Shown here one piece after another: positions 53,844 through 64,000 of a DNA stretch of 64,000 bases. The translations under genes and the position numbers were made by a program. Origin of the DNA: Akkermansiaceae bacterium (lineage in GTDB: Bacteria; Verrucomicrobiota; Verrucomicrobiia; Verrucomicrobiales; Akkermansiaceae). Within the stretch, counting starts at the first letter, position 1, and every line of letters starts with the position of its first letter. Location of the stretch: NCBI GenBank assembly GCA_022424905.1, contig JAKMGP010000023.1:1-64000 (forward strand). Reading direction: 5' to 3'. The notes beneath the pieces are model-generated. The model had not been told where the DNA came from. It saw nothing but the letters and a program-made list of their open reading frames with translations, and did no database searches.

Positions 53844-53927
53844 CTTAAATACTGGCAAGAAATGCAAGGAATAACTATCCGTCATAACTAGGGCCTCGCA
53901 GCTTTGCGAGCATTTCATAATGACCAG

Positions 53928-53954
53928 AAAAAAAGCACGCCATTTCGGGCGTGC
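53928..53954 (-). terminator. Rho-independent terminator of the fusA-like gene
   Basis: Minus-strand GCACGCC-CGAAAT-GGCGTGC followed by a T run (plus strand aaaaaaagcacgccatttcgggcgtgc). Confidence 0.85.
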
Positions 53955-53983
53955 CTTTCTGAAATAGATTTAAGTATGAACGT

Positions 53984-56074
53984 TCACTTTTTCTTGGCCT
54001 CCTCGCGCTCTTTGGCATCAGCGACGACTTGATCAGCTACATTCCTAGGACAGGGTGCATAATGCTCAAACTCCATCGAGAACTGGCCACGACCTGAAGT
54101 CATGGTGCGGAGGTCACCAATGTATCCGAACATCTCGGAAAGAGGAGCTTGCGCCTTGATACGAATTCCGCCTGAAGCAGAATCTTGTGACTGAATCATA
54201 CCGCGACGACGATTAAGATCACCGATCACATCACCAACATGATCTTCAGGGGTGAAAACATCGAGCTTCATAATAGGCTCAAGAATTTGAGCCCCTGCCT
54301 TGGGAACAGTTTGGCGATAAGCGGCTCTCGAAGCAATTTCAAAGGCTACGGCCGAGGAGTCAACCGCGTGGAATCCTCCGTCCGTGAGAGTCACCTTAAA
54401 GTCCAAACAAGGATAGCCAGCAAGGACACCCTTCTCGAGAGATTTCTTAAAGCCCTTTTCAACGGAAGACCAGTACTCTTTGGGAACATTACCACCAACC
54501 ACAGTCGACTCGAACTGAAAGCCCTCTCCAGGCTCCAGAGGAGTCAGGGTGTAGTCAATTTTAGCAAATTGACCGGAACCACCTGACTGCTTTTTATGGG
54601 TGTAACTATCTGATGTCTCCTTGGTGATTGTTTCGCGATATGCAACCTGCGGAGCACCCACGTCAACCTCGACTTTGTGAGTCCGCTTTAGGATATCCAC
54701 TTTAATATCAAGGTGAAGTTCGCCCATTCCTTTGAGGATGGTCTCACCAGAATCAAGATCTGTCTCAACCCGGAAGGAAGGATCCTCCTGAATCATTTTG
54801 CCAAGCGCGATGCCAAGCTTCTCGGCATTGGCTTTATCCTTGGGCGCTACCGCAAGAGAGATCACGGGATCCGGGAATACCATGGGTTCAAGGGTAGCAG
54901 GATTGTCTTTTGAACAAAGAGTGTGTCCGGTTTGAACATTTTTAAGACCCACAAGAGCAATGATATCACCCGCTTGTGCACTATCGAGCTCAGTTCGGTC
55001 ATCAGCATGCATCTCGACGAGACGCCCAACGCGCTCAGTTTTACCTGTGAATGTGTTAAGAATCGTGTCCCCTTTTTTCATCGTTCCCGAATAAATCCGA
55101 GTAAAAGTCAAGGCACCAAATTGATCATCCATGATCTTAAAAGCGAGTGCACGAAGTGGTCCGTTTGCATCAACTGTAGCAACCTCACCGGTCAACTCAC
55201 CGTCATCGTCAAACTCGGGTTCCGGCTCCACTTCAATCGGAGATGGCAGATAGTCGACAACGGCATTAAGCACATTCTGGACACCTTTGTTCTTAAAGGC
55301 TGAACCACAAAAAGCCGGGAAGAAATCTAGAGCGATAGTTCCTTTTCGAATACACTTTTTGATGGTGGCGATATCAGGGATATTCCCTTCGAGGTAAGCT
55401 TCCATCACCTCGTCATCCTGCTCCACGGCGGTTTCGATCAATTCTTCGTGATATTGATTACACTTATCAACGAGGTCCTCGGGAACGTCTTGGATCTCAA
55501 AATTCTCAGGAAGACCGGAGTCGTCCCAGACATAAGCCTTCTTCTCAAGAACATCCACGACTCCTACGAAGGAATCCTCAAAACCAATTGGAATCGTCAT
55601 CACAAGCGGGGTTGCTCCAAGAACGTCCTTTGTCTGCTGGATCACGCGATAAAAATCTGCTCCGATCCGGTCGAGCTTATTGACAAAGATAATCCGAGCG
55701 ACTTCTGAGTCGTTGGCATAACGCCAGTTAGTTTCGGATTGGGGCTCAACACCACCTGACCCACAGAAAACTCCGACCCCTCCGTCGAGAACTTTGAGAG
55801 AGCGGTAAACCTCAATCGTAAAGTCAACGTGTCCCGGGGTATCGATAATGTTCATCCGGTGGTCGTCCCAGAAACAGGTAGTCGCCGCTGACTGAATGGT
55901 AATTCCACGCTCAGCTTCCTGCTCCATGAAGTCGGTTGTAGACTCACCATCGTGGACCTCACCCGTTTTGTGGATTTTTCCAGTGAGCTTGAGGATTCGC
56001 TCAGTCGTCGTGGTCTTTCCAGCATCAACGTGTGCAAAGATGCCAATGTTACGGTATTTAGTGAGGTCTGTCAT
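53984..56074 (-). CDS. fusA: Translation elongation factor G
   Basis: [69 protein letters not shown]...[24 protein letters not shown]...[12 protein letters not shown]. The ORF track start (56239) adds 55 aa of non-conserved sequence. Confidence 0.95.
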   Translation of the reverse strand: MTDLTKYRNIGIFAHVDAGKTTTTERILKLTGKIHKTGEVHDGESTTDFMEQEAERGITIQSAATTCFWDDHRMNIIDTPGHVDFTIEVYRSLKVLDGGVGVFCGSGGVEPQSETNWRYANDSEVARIIFVNKLDRIGADFYRVIQQTKDVLGATPLVMTIPIGFEDSFVGVVDVLEKKAYVWDDSGLPENFEIQDVPEDLVDKCNQYHEELIETAVEQDDEVMEAYLEGNIPDIATIKKCIRKGTIALDFFPAFCGSAFKNKGVQNVLNAVVDYLPSPIEVEPEPEFDDDGELTGEVATVDANGPLRALAFKIMDDQFGALTFTRIYSGTMKKGDTILNTFTGKTERVGRLVEMHADDRTELDSAQAGDIIALVGLKNVQTGHTLCSKDNPATLEPMVFPDPVISLAVAPKDKANAEKLGIALGKMIQEDPSFRVETDLDSGETILKGMGELHLDIKVDILKRTHKVEVDVGAPQVAYRETITKETSDSYTHKKQSGGSGQFAKIDYTLTPLEPGEGFQFESTVVGGNVPKEYWSSVEKGFKKSLEKGVLAGYPCLDFKVTLTDGGFHAVDSSAVAFEIASRAAYRQTVPKAGAQILEPIMKLDVFTPEDHVGDVIGDLNRRRGMIQSQDSASGGIRIKAQAPLSEMFGYIGDLRTMTSGRGQFSMEFEHYAPCPRNVADQVVADAKEREEAKKK

Positions 56075-56600
56075 GGTAACTTGTCTCGTGGAGGGGCGCG
56101 TCTTAATCGCCAGCCCACCCTTTTGTCGAGTCTGGAACGAGACTTTTTCAGCTTGAATCAAGTTCTCTTTCGACCTTTCCAAAAAAATAAGGTCACCCCC
56201 CAGGATAAAAACTGGGCTAGAATTAAAAATCAGTATCAATAAATACGCAAAAGCGTCGCAGAAACCGTGATACTCCGAGATTTAAAGAAGTAGCTGCCAG
56301 AACCATCAAGACTCCGACATCAAGCAGAGTAATCTGAACGAGCCTCTTGGAGCCTCATTTTTTCAGCAAAATTTAAATTAGACATCCTCGAACTGAAGTT
56401 CTCATGAAGCCTAGAGAATCGTCTTTTCGGCAGATTTTTTTGCAACCAGATCAGACCTCTTGGACCTGACCCTTTATAACCTAAAGATCCAACAACGTCG
56501 ATTTTGAGTCTAATTTCTTAGTATCTTGAACCGATTCTTCGTTTACAAATCTCGGTTTCCTGACATTCAAGCCCTCGACAAACCAACTTTTTCGAAACAA

Positions 56601-58076
56601 ATGAGCACGAATTACTTCAACACTCTCCCACTTCGGCGCCAGCTGGACGAGCTTGGCACTTGCCGTTTCATGGACGCCTCTGAGTTCGCCAACGGCGTAA
56701 ATGCAGCTAAAGGACTTAAGATTGTGATTGTGGGCTGTGGCGCCCAAGGCCTCAACCAGGGCCTCAACATGCGCGACTCCGGCCTCGACGTATCCTATAC
56801 CCTCCGCCCTGCTGCGATTGAGGAAAAGCGCCAGTCCTACCTCAACGCAACCGAAAATGGTTTCGCGGTTGGCACCTATGAGGAAATGCTTCCGACCGCT
56901 GATATCGTGATGAATCTTGCACCAGATAAACAGCATACTAAAGTGGTCGAAACAGTTATCCCGCATATGAAGGAAGGTGCTACTTTTTCTTATGCTCACG
57001 GGTTCAATATCGTTGAAGAAGGAACCCAAATCCGCAAAGACCTCACTGTTATTATGGTCGCTCCAAAGTCACCCGGTTCTGAGGTGCGCGAAGAATATAA
57101 ACGGGGCTTTGGAGTTCCCACCCTCATCGCCTGCCACGTTGAAAACGATCCTTCCGGGGAGGGCATCGAACTTGCCAAAGCTCTTGCCGTCGGCCAAGGC
57201 GGGGATAAGGCAGGCGTCCTCGAATCATCCTTCGTAGCTGAAGTGAAATCCGACCTCATGGGAGAACAAACTATTCTTTGCGGTCTTCTCCAGGCTGGCT
57301 CCATTCTCTGCTTTGAGAAAATGAAAGCTGATGGCATCGATCCAAAATGGGCCGTCAAGCTTATCCAGAACGGCTGGGAAGTTACGACCGAAGCGCTCAA
57401 ACACGGTGGCATTACCAACATGATGGATCGCCTTTCCAATCCTGCGAAGATCGAAGCTTTCAAGCTTTCTGAGCAGCTCAAAGACATCATGCGGGATCTA
57501 TTCTACAAGCACATGGACGATATCATTTCAGGTGAGTTCTCGAGCACCATGATGACCGACTGGGCAAATGATGACGTTAACCTCCTTGGCTGGCGCAAGG
57601 ACACTGGTGAAACCGAATTCGAACAAACGGAGGGTGAAGGCGAAATCTCCGAGCAGGAATACTTCGACAAAGGGATCCTGATGGTTGCGATGGTGCGCGC
57701 CGGTGTCGAACTCGCTTTTGAAGCGATGGTCGAAGCAGGCATCGAGCCTGAGTCAGCCTACTACGAGTCTCTCCATGAAACTCCACTCATCGCCAACACC
57801 ATTGCTCGCAAGAAACTCTACGAAATGAATCGCGTCATTTCGGATACCGCCGAGTATGGCTGTTATCTGTTCAGTCACGCTGCCGTCCCTCTTTTGCAAG
57901 ACTTCATGTCCAAAGTTGACACCAGCGTCATCGGAAAAGGTCTCAATTCAAGCGACCAAAGCGTCGACAATCAAACGCTCGTTCAGGTCAACGCCATCAT
58001 CCGCGACCACGAAGTGGAAGAAATCGGCATATACCTTCGCGAAGCGATGGGTGCAATGAAGCCCATTAACGCCTAG
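56601..58076 (+). CDS. ilvC: Ketol-acid reductoisomerase, long (class II, E. coli-like)
   Basis: [69 protein letters not shown]...[16 protein letters not shown]...[24 protein letters not shown]; closely resembles E. coli IlvC. The ORF start at 56526 adds a spurious 25 aa. Confidence 0.97.
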   Translation: MSTNYFNTLPLRRQLDELGTCRFMDASEFANGVNAAKGLKIVIVGCGAQGLNQGLNMRDSGLDVSYTLRPAAIEEKRQSYLNATENGFAVGTYEEMLPTADIVMNLAPDKQHTKVVETVIPHMKEGATFSYAHGFNIVEEGTQIRKDLTVIMVAPKSPGSEVREEYKRGFGVPTLIACHVENDPSGEGIELAKALAVGQGGDKAGVLESSFVAEVKSDLMGEQTILCGLLQAGSILCFEKMKADGIDPKWAVKLIQNGWEVTTEALKHGGITNMMDRLSNPAKIEAFKLSEQLKDIMRDLFYKHMDDIISGEFSSTMMTDWANDDVNLLGWRKDTGETEFEQTEGEGEISEQEYFDKGILMVAMVRAGVELAFEAMVEAGIEPESAYYESLHETPLIANTIARKKLYEMNRVISDTAEYGCYLFSHAAVPLLQDFMSKVDTSVIGKGLNSSDQSVDNQTLVQVNAIIRDHEVEEIGIYLREAMGAMKPINA

Positions 58077-58114
58077 ACTCATTCTCGCGAGCTCCTCGCT
58101 TGCGATTCCTCTTT

Positions 58115-58150
58115 AAAAGCCCGAGACCTCACCTGAGGCTCGGGCTTTTT
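58115..58150 (+). terminator. Rho-independent terminator downstream of ilvC
   Basis: AAGCCCGAG...CTCGGGCTTTTT hairpin plus T run. Confidence 0.85.
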
Positions 58151-58396
58151 GATCCCTCCTAAGAAGGATCTTTCGTTTTAAGACACCTAATCTATTGCCT
58201 CCCTCTACTAAATCTTCTCCTTCATTTTCACTTCCCAAAACTTTGCCGTATAAATATTTAGGATCCTTGTAGAGTTTATCCAATCCACTTTGGATCGTCC
58301 TAGCCGCAAGGAAATCAACAAACTGTCGCTCACATAATCTCTAGGGATTCCCCTCATCAAACAAAAACATCAGGCAAACCCCTCTCAGCTTTTAAA

Positions 58397-59200
58397 ATGA
58401 CTCTTCACCCCAAACAGGCGACCGAAATAATTCTCAAGAGCTTTGCAACCTCCCCTCTCCTCATTGCCGATCTTCCAGAAGCTCCACACTTCCTGCCATC
58501 AGATCTCACTCCTCCCGATGGCTTAACGCCGCTCAACTTCTCACAAAAACTCGGCCACCTTTACGAAGACGCCCTCGCTCAAATTTTCGCGGCCTCCAAA
58601 AACTACGACCTGCTAGAACGAAACCTTCAAATCCAAAAAGACATTCATACTACCATCGGCGAACTTGACTTCCTCCTCCGCAATCTCGATTCCAACCAAA
58701 TCATCCACCTCGAATGTGCCACTAAATTCTACCTCGCGGTTGGAAGCGACCTACCCGGACCAGATGCCCGAGACAACTACTTCAAAAAACTTACGCACCT
58801 CCGACAACACCAACTCCAACTTACCCACAGTTTTCAAGATCACCTTCCCACCATGTATCGCAACGAAGACATTATCACAAAACAACTCGTTCACGGATGC
58901 CTCTTCGATCACATTGAAGCCGAAACAACAGCAACTCCCGAGTTCTTAAACCCGGAATGTCGCCGTGGAAAATGGCTCCGCCAGACCGAGATTCCGATAC
59001 ACTTCCCAGCCGGTCAAGAATTCCAAGTCATTCCGAAAACTCTCTGGCCTATCCCCTTAAAATTTCTACCTAAAATCACTTTGGAATCGTGGGAACCCAC
59101 CCAGCCTTTAGAAAGGTGCACGATGGTTCGAGTCCCCAACAAACCAATTCCCTATTTTATCGCTCCTGCAGAATACCCTCACTACGAAGGCACTTTGTAA
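58397..59200 (+). CDS. DUF1853-like protein (possible PD-(D/E)xK-type fold)
   Basis: KLGHLYEDALAQIFAASKNYDLLERNLQIQKDIHTTIGELDFLLRNLDSNQIIHLECATKFYLAVG; the GELDFLL...HLExxxKFYL pattern is typical of DUF1853. Confidence 0.8.
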   Translation: MTLHPKQATEIILKSFATSPLLIADLPEAPHFLPSDLTPPDGLTPLNFSQKLGHLYEDALAQIFAASKNYDLLERNLQIQKDIHTTIGELDFLLRNLDSNQIIHLECATKFYLAVGSDLPGPDARDNYFKKLTHLRQHQLQLTHSFQDHLPTMYRNEDIITKQLVHGCLFDHIEAETTATPEFLNPECRRGKWLRQTEIPIHFPAGQEFQVIPKTLWPIPLKFLPKITLESWEPTQPLERCTMVRVPNKPIPYFIAPAEYPHYEGTL

Positions 59201-61863
59201 ATCAAACGAAGGGAATCCAATCGAAGACGGGCTCCTCCCAGAGCCGATTTAAGGGCCTCACGATGATCCTCAATCTGAAGCAATTCCTCCTCTCCAACCA
59301 GAGGATTTAATTGAGCTAAGTCTTCCAAACGCTCTTTTTCTTCATCAAACGAACTCTGCATCACTTCTAACGATCTCTTCACAACTGCTACCCGTCGCTT
59401 TCCGGCTAACAAATCAAGCGTTTTCAACATCTCAGGTATCATCTCGCCCGTGATCTTAGGTTGTTCAAGAAGCTTACGGTGGTTGCCTCGACGAAGTACG
59501 GCTTTCATCAAAGATGCATCGGAAGTCATATCTTTTCCTTGGTAGTCAATCGCCACTCGCAGGGGCACCGCAGGAAGATAGTGATCGGTTTGCAGCGAAG
59601 CTGGAGCCACACATTCCAAAATGTAGTAGGCTTCTAGAATCACGGAACTTGTTCCGGGCGCCTCCCAAACTCCAAAGGCGCAATTCCCAGCTTCAGCTGA
59701 GAGCAAAAGATCAATCGAGTTTCTCACCATGGGATGATCCGCTGTCATAAGCCCAATCTCCTCGCGCATTAAGGCGCGATCTCGATCGAAGGTGACGGCC
59801 ATTCCGTCTTCGGATAAATCGGGGAACGCATCGGTAATCACATTACTCTGTTTGAGTAAATAATCTCGAGCATCTAACTCCTCAACTTCCAGCCCGAAGT
59901 GATCAAAGAGCCTCAAAATCCAATCCTCAAACTCCCGATCTCCGTCCCATCCATCGAGCTCCTCCAGCACCTTTTCAATTTCACCACTACCCTTAGATGT
60001 TAGCGCTAGAAGCCGATCGGGACCTCGTTCCATTTGAGCCTCGGTCTCCGCTCGTAGTTTTTTTGATTCCTCGATGAATTTTGGCAAGGTGTCCGCCTTT
60101 ATCTGCTGAAGTCTCTTCACTAGAAGTTGAGCCCCTTGTAAATTCTTCTCAAAGGCATTCAAGCCCTCCTGATACCACCGCGCATATCGCTCCCCAACAT
60201 CGCCCTTCACATAGGGCACATGGATATTGATCGTTTCAGTCTGCCCAATCCGATCAAGCCGACCAATCCGCTGCTCGAGTAATTCTGGATTCTCTGGTAA
60301 ATCAAAGAGCACCAAATGGTGCGAAAACTGGAAGTTACGCCCTTCACTTCCAATCTCAGAACAAATAAGTAAATTAGCACCGTTTTTCTCCGAAAAGTAA
60401 GCGGCATTCCTATCCCGCTGGAGCAAAGTCAACTCTTCATGGAACTGGGCAATTTTCATGTTAACTCGATCCAATAGGGCTTCCATTAGGTCCTCCACCA
60501 AATCCAAGCTCTTACCAATTAGAAGAATTTTCTCCTCAGGATGATTTTCCAAAAATCCCACCAACCAATCGACCTTAGCAACAAATTGGTCTTCCCCTTC
60601 TAATGCGACCAAATGTGCCTTCCGGTCCGGAAACCCACGCAGCTGTTTTCGGGTATTGCGAAACATCACTCTACCTGTTCCAAAGGAATCGAGTAAATCT
60701 CTTACCACTCTCTCTCTCGCTCCCTCCTGATCCAACCTGGCCAGCCCCTCTGTAATTCGCGGCGCGCGATCCACAAATCCCTGCACATCCGGCTTTCCGC
60801 CCTCCTGAATCAAGTCGATAGCATCAGCAACCAACTCATAGTAATCTGTTTCTTCCAAAAAAGCCTTGAGATCATTGTAGCGATTTGGATCTAGCAGCTG
60901 CAGTCGTGCAAAATGCCCCTCCGCACCAAGTTGCTGCGGTGTCGCTGTCAACAATAAGACTGAGGCTGTCTCTAGCGCCAAAGCCTGCACTAAGCGATAT
61001 CCATCACTTGCTTCCTCCGGACTCCATTCTAGATGATGGGCCTCATCTACAATCAACAAATCCCATCCCGCACTAATCACTTGAGGAATTCGCTCAGGAT
61101 GATCTAAGAGGAAATCTTGAGAACAAAGGATGAGCTGATTTTCCAAAAATGGATTCTCAGTCGAAATTGACTGACATCTTGCTTCATCAAAGATGGCAAA
61201 TAGTAAATTAAAACGACGCAGAAGCTCGACAAACCACTGATGCACTAACGGCTCAGGCAAAAGAATCAACACTCGATCCGCACGCCCTGTCAGATGAAGT
61301 CGATGCAAAATCAAACACGCCTCAATCGTCTTTCCAAGCCCCACCTCATCTGCCAAAAGGACACGTGGCGCCAATCGCGATGACACCTCACGCGCAATCG
61401 CAATCTGATGAGGAATCAAATCAACCCGCCCACCCAAAAAACCTCGTAGCGGCGATTTCCGAATCTTGGATGATCGAAAGAGTGATTCGACGCGCAAGTT
61501 GAACGTCCGGAGATCGTCAACCTGGCCACCAAGTAACCGATCATCGGGTTTAGAAAAACTAATAGAATCATCCAACTCTCCCTCGGAAACCGATTGATCA
61601 CCTTGATGATAAATTAGGAGCCCATCCTTGTCCTCAACTCGATCAATGATGATGGTCTCTCCCGTGTGAATCAGAATCTCATCCCCCACCTTAAAACGTA
61701 CCCTAAGAATGGGTGCCGAATCGACAGCGAAGATTCGTTTTTCATTCGCTGTCGTAAATAGGATCACAACCCTATTTCCCTGCGATTCCAACAAAACCCC
61801 CAGACCTAGCTCGGGTTCACTCGTACTGACCCATCGCTGTCCCGCTACAATTCTCTCTCGCAT
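59182..61863 (-). CDS. RapA/HepA-like SWI2/SNF2-family helicase (893 aa)
   Basis: N-terminal RapA-like beta-barrel region (VAGQRWVSTSEPELGLGVLLESQGNRVVILF). Helicase motifs PHQIAIAREVSSRLAPRVLLADEVGLGKTIEACLILHRL, LLIVDEAHHLEW, LLLTATPQQLG, ICSEIGSEGRNFQFSHHLVLFDLPENPELLEQRIGRLDRIGQ. Confidence 0.92.
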   Translation of the reverse strand: MRERIVAGQRWVSTSEPELGLGVLLESQGNRVVILFTTANEKRIFAVDSAPILRVRFKVGDEILIHTGETIIIDRVEDKDGLLIYHQGDQSVSEGELDDSISFSKPDDRLLGGQVDDLRTFNLRVESLFRSSKIRKSPLRGFLGGRVDLIPHQIAIAREVSSRLAPRVLLADEVGLGKTIEACLILHRLHLTGRADRVLILLPEPLVHQWFVELLRRFNLLFAIFDEARCQSISTENPFLENQLILCSQDFLLDHPERIPQVISAGWDLLIVDEAHHLEWSPEEASDGYRLVQALALETASVLLLTATPQQLGAEGHFARLQLLDPNRYNDLKAFLEETDYYELVADAIDLIQEGGKPDVQGFVDRAPRITEGLARLDQEGARERVVRDLLDSFGTGRVMFRNTRKQLRGFPDRKAHLVALEGEDQFVAKVDWLVGFLENHPEEKILLIGKSLDLVEDLMEALLDRVNMKIAQFHEELTLLQRDRNAAYFSEKNGANLLICSEIGSEGRNFQFSHHLVLFDLPENPELLEQRIGRLDRIGQTETINIHVPYVKGDVGERYARWYQEGLNAFEKNLQGAQLLVKRLQQIKADTLPKFIEESKKLRAETEAQMERGPDRLLALTSKGSGEIEKVLEELDGWDGDREFEDWILRLFDHFGLEVEELDARDYLLKQSNVITDAFPDLSEDGMAVTFDRDRALMREEIGLMTADHPMVRNSIDLLLSAEAGNCAFGVWEAPGTSSVILEAYYILECVAPASLQTDHYLPAVPLRVAIDYQGKDMTSDASLMKAVLRRGNHRKLLEQPKITGEMIPEMLKTLDLLAGKRRVAVVKRSLEVMQSSFDEEKERLEDLAQLNPLVGEEELLQIEDHREALKSALGGARLRLDSLRLIYKVPS

Positions 61864-61978
61864 TCGTCACGATCCATAGCGGGAATAATCAAGAGTTGAA
61901 ATCGCGAATCGATAAGATTTTAAAAGACGCTAATGATCTTGGATCCACCTTCAAGGTTGCTAAGTTCTAACCGAAGCG

Positions 61979-63187
61979 ATGAAGGAACTAAAAGACGGCC
62001 TTAGATCACTCGTTCGGATAGACTTTCGCGGGAACGTTCACAAACAGTTTCGCGGCACAGACTCCGACAAACGGTTCACAAATGAAGTGGCTGTTTTAAA
62101 AGCCCTCGAAGATCGCGGAGCGACGAATGTCCCCCGCTTGGTTGGACACGACCCTGAAACGTTGACACTCATAACAACCAATTGTGGCTCACCCGCGCCT
62201 CTGATCACGGTTGAAAAGGCACAGGTCCTATTCCAAGAACTAGAGGACAAATATGGCATCCGGCACGATGACCCCGAGCCACGTAATGTCACTTACTCTC
62301 CTCACCTCGGGAAATTTTGCCTGATCGACTTCGAACTCTCCGAAATCCTCCCCATTCCTTCAGAACTTAAAACTGGTAAAACTAACGTCCTCCGAGCCAA
62401 TTGGGCAGCTTCCAGCGTTAAAGGCAATGGCCACCTTAGCAATGACGACTCGTTTATTACTCTCACCGTAAATCCCGAATCGACTGACCCGCTTCCCAAA
62501 TCAGGAGAAATTCTTCTCGATCCCTCACACCTCGTCCTAGCAGTCTCCGACGGAATGGGCGGGCACAACGCTGGTGAGTTTGCCTCCCGCCTCCTCATGT
62601 CCCGAATTCGCAAGGAAGCGGCGGAACTCTATCACCAACTCGGAACAAGCGAAGACGCTCAAAATGCCCTCGACGCACTACTTCGCCAATGCCACCACGA
62701 CGTCACCGAACTTGCAAAGCAGAATGGGAACACGGAGGGAATGGGTGCTACCCTCACCATGGCCTGGATCAGCCATAGTAGACTTTTTTGGGCACATATT
62801 GGTGATTCCCGACTCTACCTTATTGATGATGAAGGAGTGCGGCAACTGACACAGGATGACTGCAGGGCATGGCATCAGTGGAAAAGAGGTGATATCACGG
62901 AGTATGCCTACCGTAATCATCCTCGAAGATCGGTTTTAAGCGATGTTCTCGGTGGAGGCACCCATGAACCGTTTCCTAAAACCAGCTCCCTCCCCCTGAA
63001 AGACAAGCAACGAATTATGATTTGCTCAGACGGAATCATGGATGGACTTTGGGAAAAAAACATCCAGGAGATGCTCGCCGAAAAAAAACCCGTCCCTGAA
63101 ATCATGGGAAATCTTTCCCGCAAAGCGATCGAAAACGACGACAAAGATGACACAACCCTGATCGTAGCAGAAATATCCCGTATTTAG
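61979..63187 (+). CDS. Kinase-like domain fused to PP2C-family serine/threonine phosphatase (402 aa)
   Basis: N-term: VHKQFRG...FTNEVAVLKAL...GIRHDDPEPRNVTYSPHLGKFCLIDFE (kinase-like K, E, HxDxxxxN, DFE). C-term: LAVSDGMGGHNAGEFASRLL, WAHIGDSRLYLID, ICSDGIMDGLW, DDTTLIV (PP2C motifs). Confidence 0.85.
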   Translation: MKELKDGLRSLVRIDFRGNVHKQFRGTDSDKRFTNEVAVLKALEDRGATNVPRLVGHDPETLTLITTNCGSPAPLITVEKAQVLFQELEDKYGIRHDDPEPRNVTYSPHLGKFCLIDFELSEILPIPSELKTGKTNVLRANWAASSVKGNGHLSNDDSFITLTVNPESTDPLPKSGEILLDPSHLVLAVSDGMGGHNAGEFASRLLMSRIRKEAAELYHQLGTSEDAQNALDALLRQCHHDVTELAKQNGNTEGMGATLTMAWISHSRLFWAHIGDSRLYLIDDEGVRQLTQDDCRAWHQWKRGDITEYAYRNHPRRSVLSDVLGGGTHEPFPKTSSLPLKDKQRIMICSDGIMDGLWEKNIQEMLAEKKPVPEIMGNLSRKAIENDDKDDTTLIVAEISRI

Positions 63188-63190
63188 AGT

Positions 63191-63206
63191 TGGCACATCA
63201 ATTGCT
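63191..63206 (+). promoter_or_regulatory. Sigma-54 (RpoN) -24/-12 promoter element for glnA
   Basis: TGGCAC-ATCAA-TTGCT; GG-N10-GC spacing exact; about 100 bp upstream of the glnA ATG. Confidence 0.75.
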
Positions 63207-63303
63207 TCGTTTAATAAGGAATTGTGCTAGCGAAGTAATTTACGTAAAACGCTTGCGCGATTCAAACTTGGAAATCCTTTTTCCAGACAAACAAATCAGA
63301 CCA

Positions 63304-64000
63304 ATGGCAAAATACCGACTCGATTATATCTGGCTGGACGGCTACACACCCGTTCCTAATCTCCGTACTAAGTGCTGCATCAAAGAATTTGATGAGTTTC
63401 CAACTCTCGAACAGCTTCCTGAATGGGGCTTCGATGGATCTTCAACCCAGCAAGCAGATGGTGGTGATTCCGACTGCGTGCTCAAGCCCGTCGCAATCTA
63501 CGCCGACGGAACCCGCGAAAATGGAGCCCTCGTCATGTGCGAAGTGATGCTCCCGGACGGCGCTCCTCACCCATCCAACGCCAGGGCCACAATTCTCGAT
63601 GACGAGAATGCATGGTTCGGTTTTGAGCAGGAGTATTTCTTCAAGAAAGATGGCAATATCCTTGGGTTCCCGAAAGGCGGATACCCTGAACCACAGGGCG
63701 GTTACTACTGCGGTGTTGGTTACAAGAATGTCGGTGATATCGGCCGTGCTATCGCAGACGAGCACCTAGACCTCTGCCTTTATGCCGGGATAAATCACGA
63801 GGGCATCAACGCCGAAGTAGCTATGGGACAATGGGAGTTCCAAGTCTTCGGTAAAGGTTCCAAGAAAGCAGCAGACCAAATCTGGGTTGCTCGCTTCCTT
63901 CTCGAACGACTCGGCGAGGAATACGGCGTCGACATCGAGTATCACTGCAAACCTCTTCAAGGCGACTGGAATGGTTCCGGAATGCACTGCAACTTCTCCA
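63304..64000 (+). CDS. glnA: Glutamine synthetase, GSII (eukaryotic-like) type, N-terminal part; runs off the right edge
   Basis: MAKYRLDYIWLDGYTPVPNLRTKCCI...LPEWGFDGSSTQQADGGDSDCVLKPVAIYAD...WFGFEQEYFF...YPEPQGGYYCGVGYKNVGDIGRAIADEHLDLCLYAGINHEGINAEVAMGQWEFQVF...LQGDWNGSGMHCNFS; matches GSII signatures. Confidence 0.93.
   Translation, partial: MAKYRLDYIWLDGYTPVPNLRTKCCIKEFDEFPTLEQLPEWGFDGSSTQQADGGDSDCVLKPVAIYADGTRENGALVMCEVMLPDGAPHPSNARATILDDENAWFGFEQEYFFKKDGNILGFPKGGYPEPQGGYYCGVGYKNVGDIGRAIADEHLDLCLYAGINHEGINAEVAMGQWEFQVFGKGSKKAADQIWVARFLLERLGEEYGVDIEYHCKPLQGDWNGSGMHCNFS

Noticed and set aside
56075-56239. 55-aa N-terminal extension of the EF-G ORF
   Set aside because: Not EF-G-like; conserved start [23 protein letters not shown] begins at 56074. 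Similar over-extension in ilvC (56526-56600) also rejected.
56481-57490. Minus-strand ORFs 56481..57029 and 56996..57490
   Set aside because: Antisense to the strongly conserved ilvC coding region.
1-64000. tRNA, rRNA, prophage, transposase or toxin-antitoxin genes
   Set aside because: None recognised in the sequence or ORF products.

Overview
The window is dominated by one minus-strand locus (about 1-53.8 kb) that looks like a self-contained secretion and giant-exoprotein system. In minus-strand order it encodes: a TolC-family outer-membrane protein; a HlyD-like lipoprotein adaptor; a GAF-HlyD fusion; a PqqD-like/M50 (HEFGH)/HlyD fusion; a short SecA paralogue (660 aa); a single 14,247-aa ORF; and the N-terminal part of a filamentous-haemagglutinin (TPS-domain) protein that runs off the left edge. 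The giant ORF starts with a LEPxxLFSA (LEPR-XLL-like) segment. It also contains a DUF4347-like domain, RTX-like glycine/aspartate repeats, a metzincin-like HExxHxxGxxD site, a PA14 domain, helical repeats and at least about 20 copies of an 'EVQ...GTFTL...PWxVTF' module. No ABC-transporter ATPase is present in the cluster, so the SecA-like protein is the only visible candidate energiser. To the right lie ordinary genes: fusA-like EF-G (-), ilvC (+), a DUF1853-like protein (+), a RapA-like SWI2/SNF2 helicase (-), a kinase-like/PP2C fusion (+) and a GSII-type glnA (+, partial) preceded by a textbook sigma-54 -24/-12 element. Gene content suggests the PVC group (probably Verrucomicrobiota), but this is inference. 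All family calls come from reading motifs; no searches were run.
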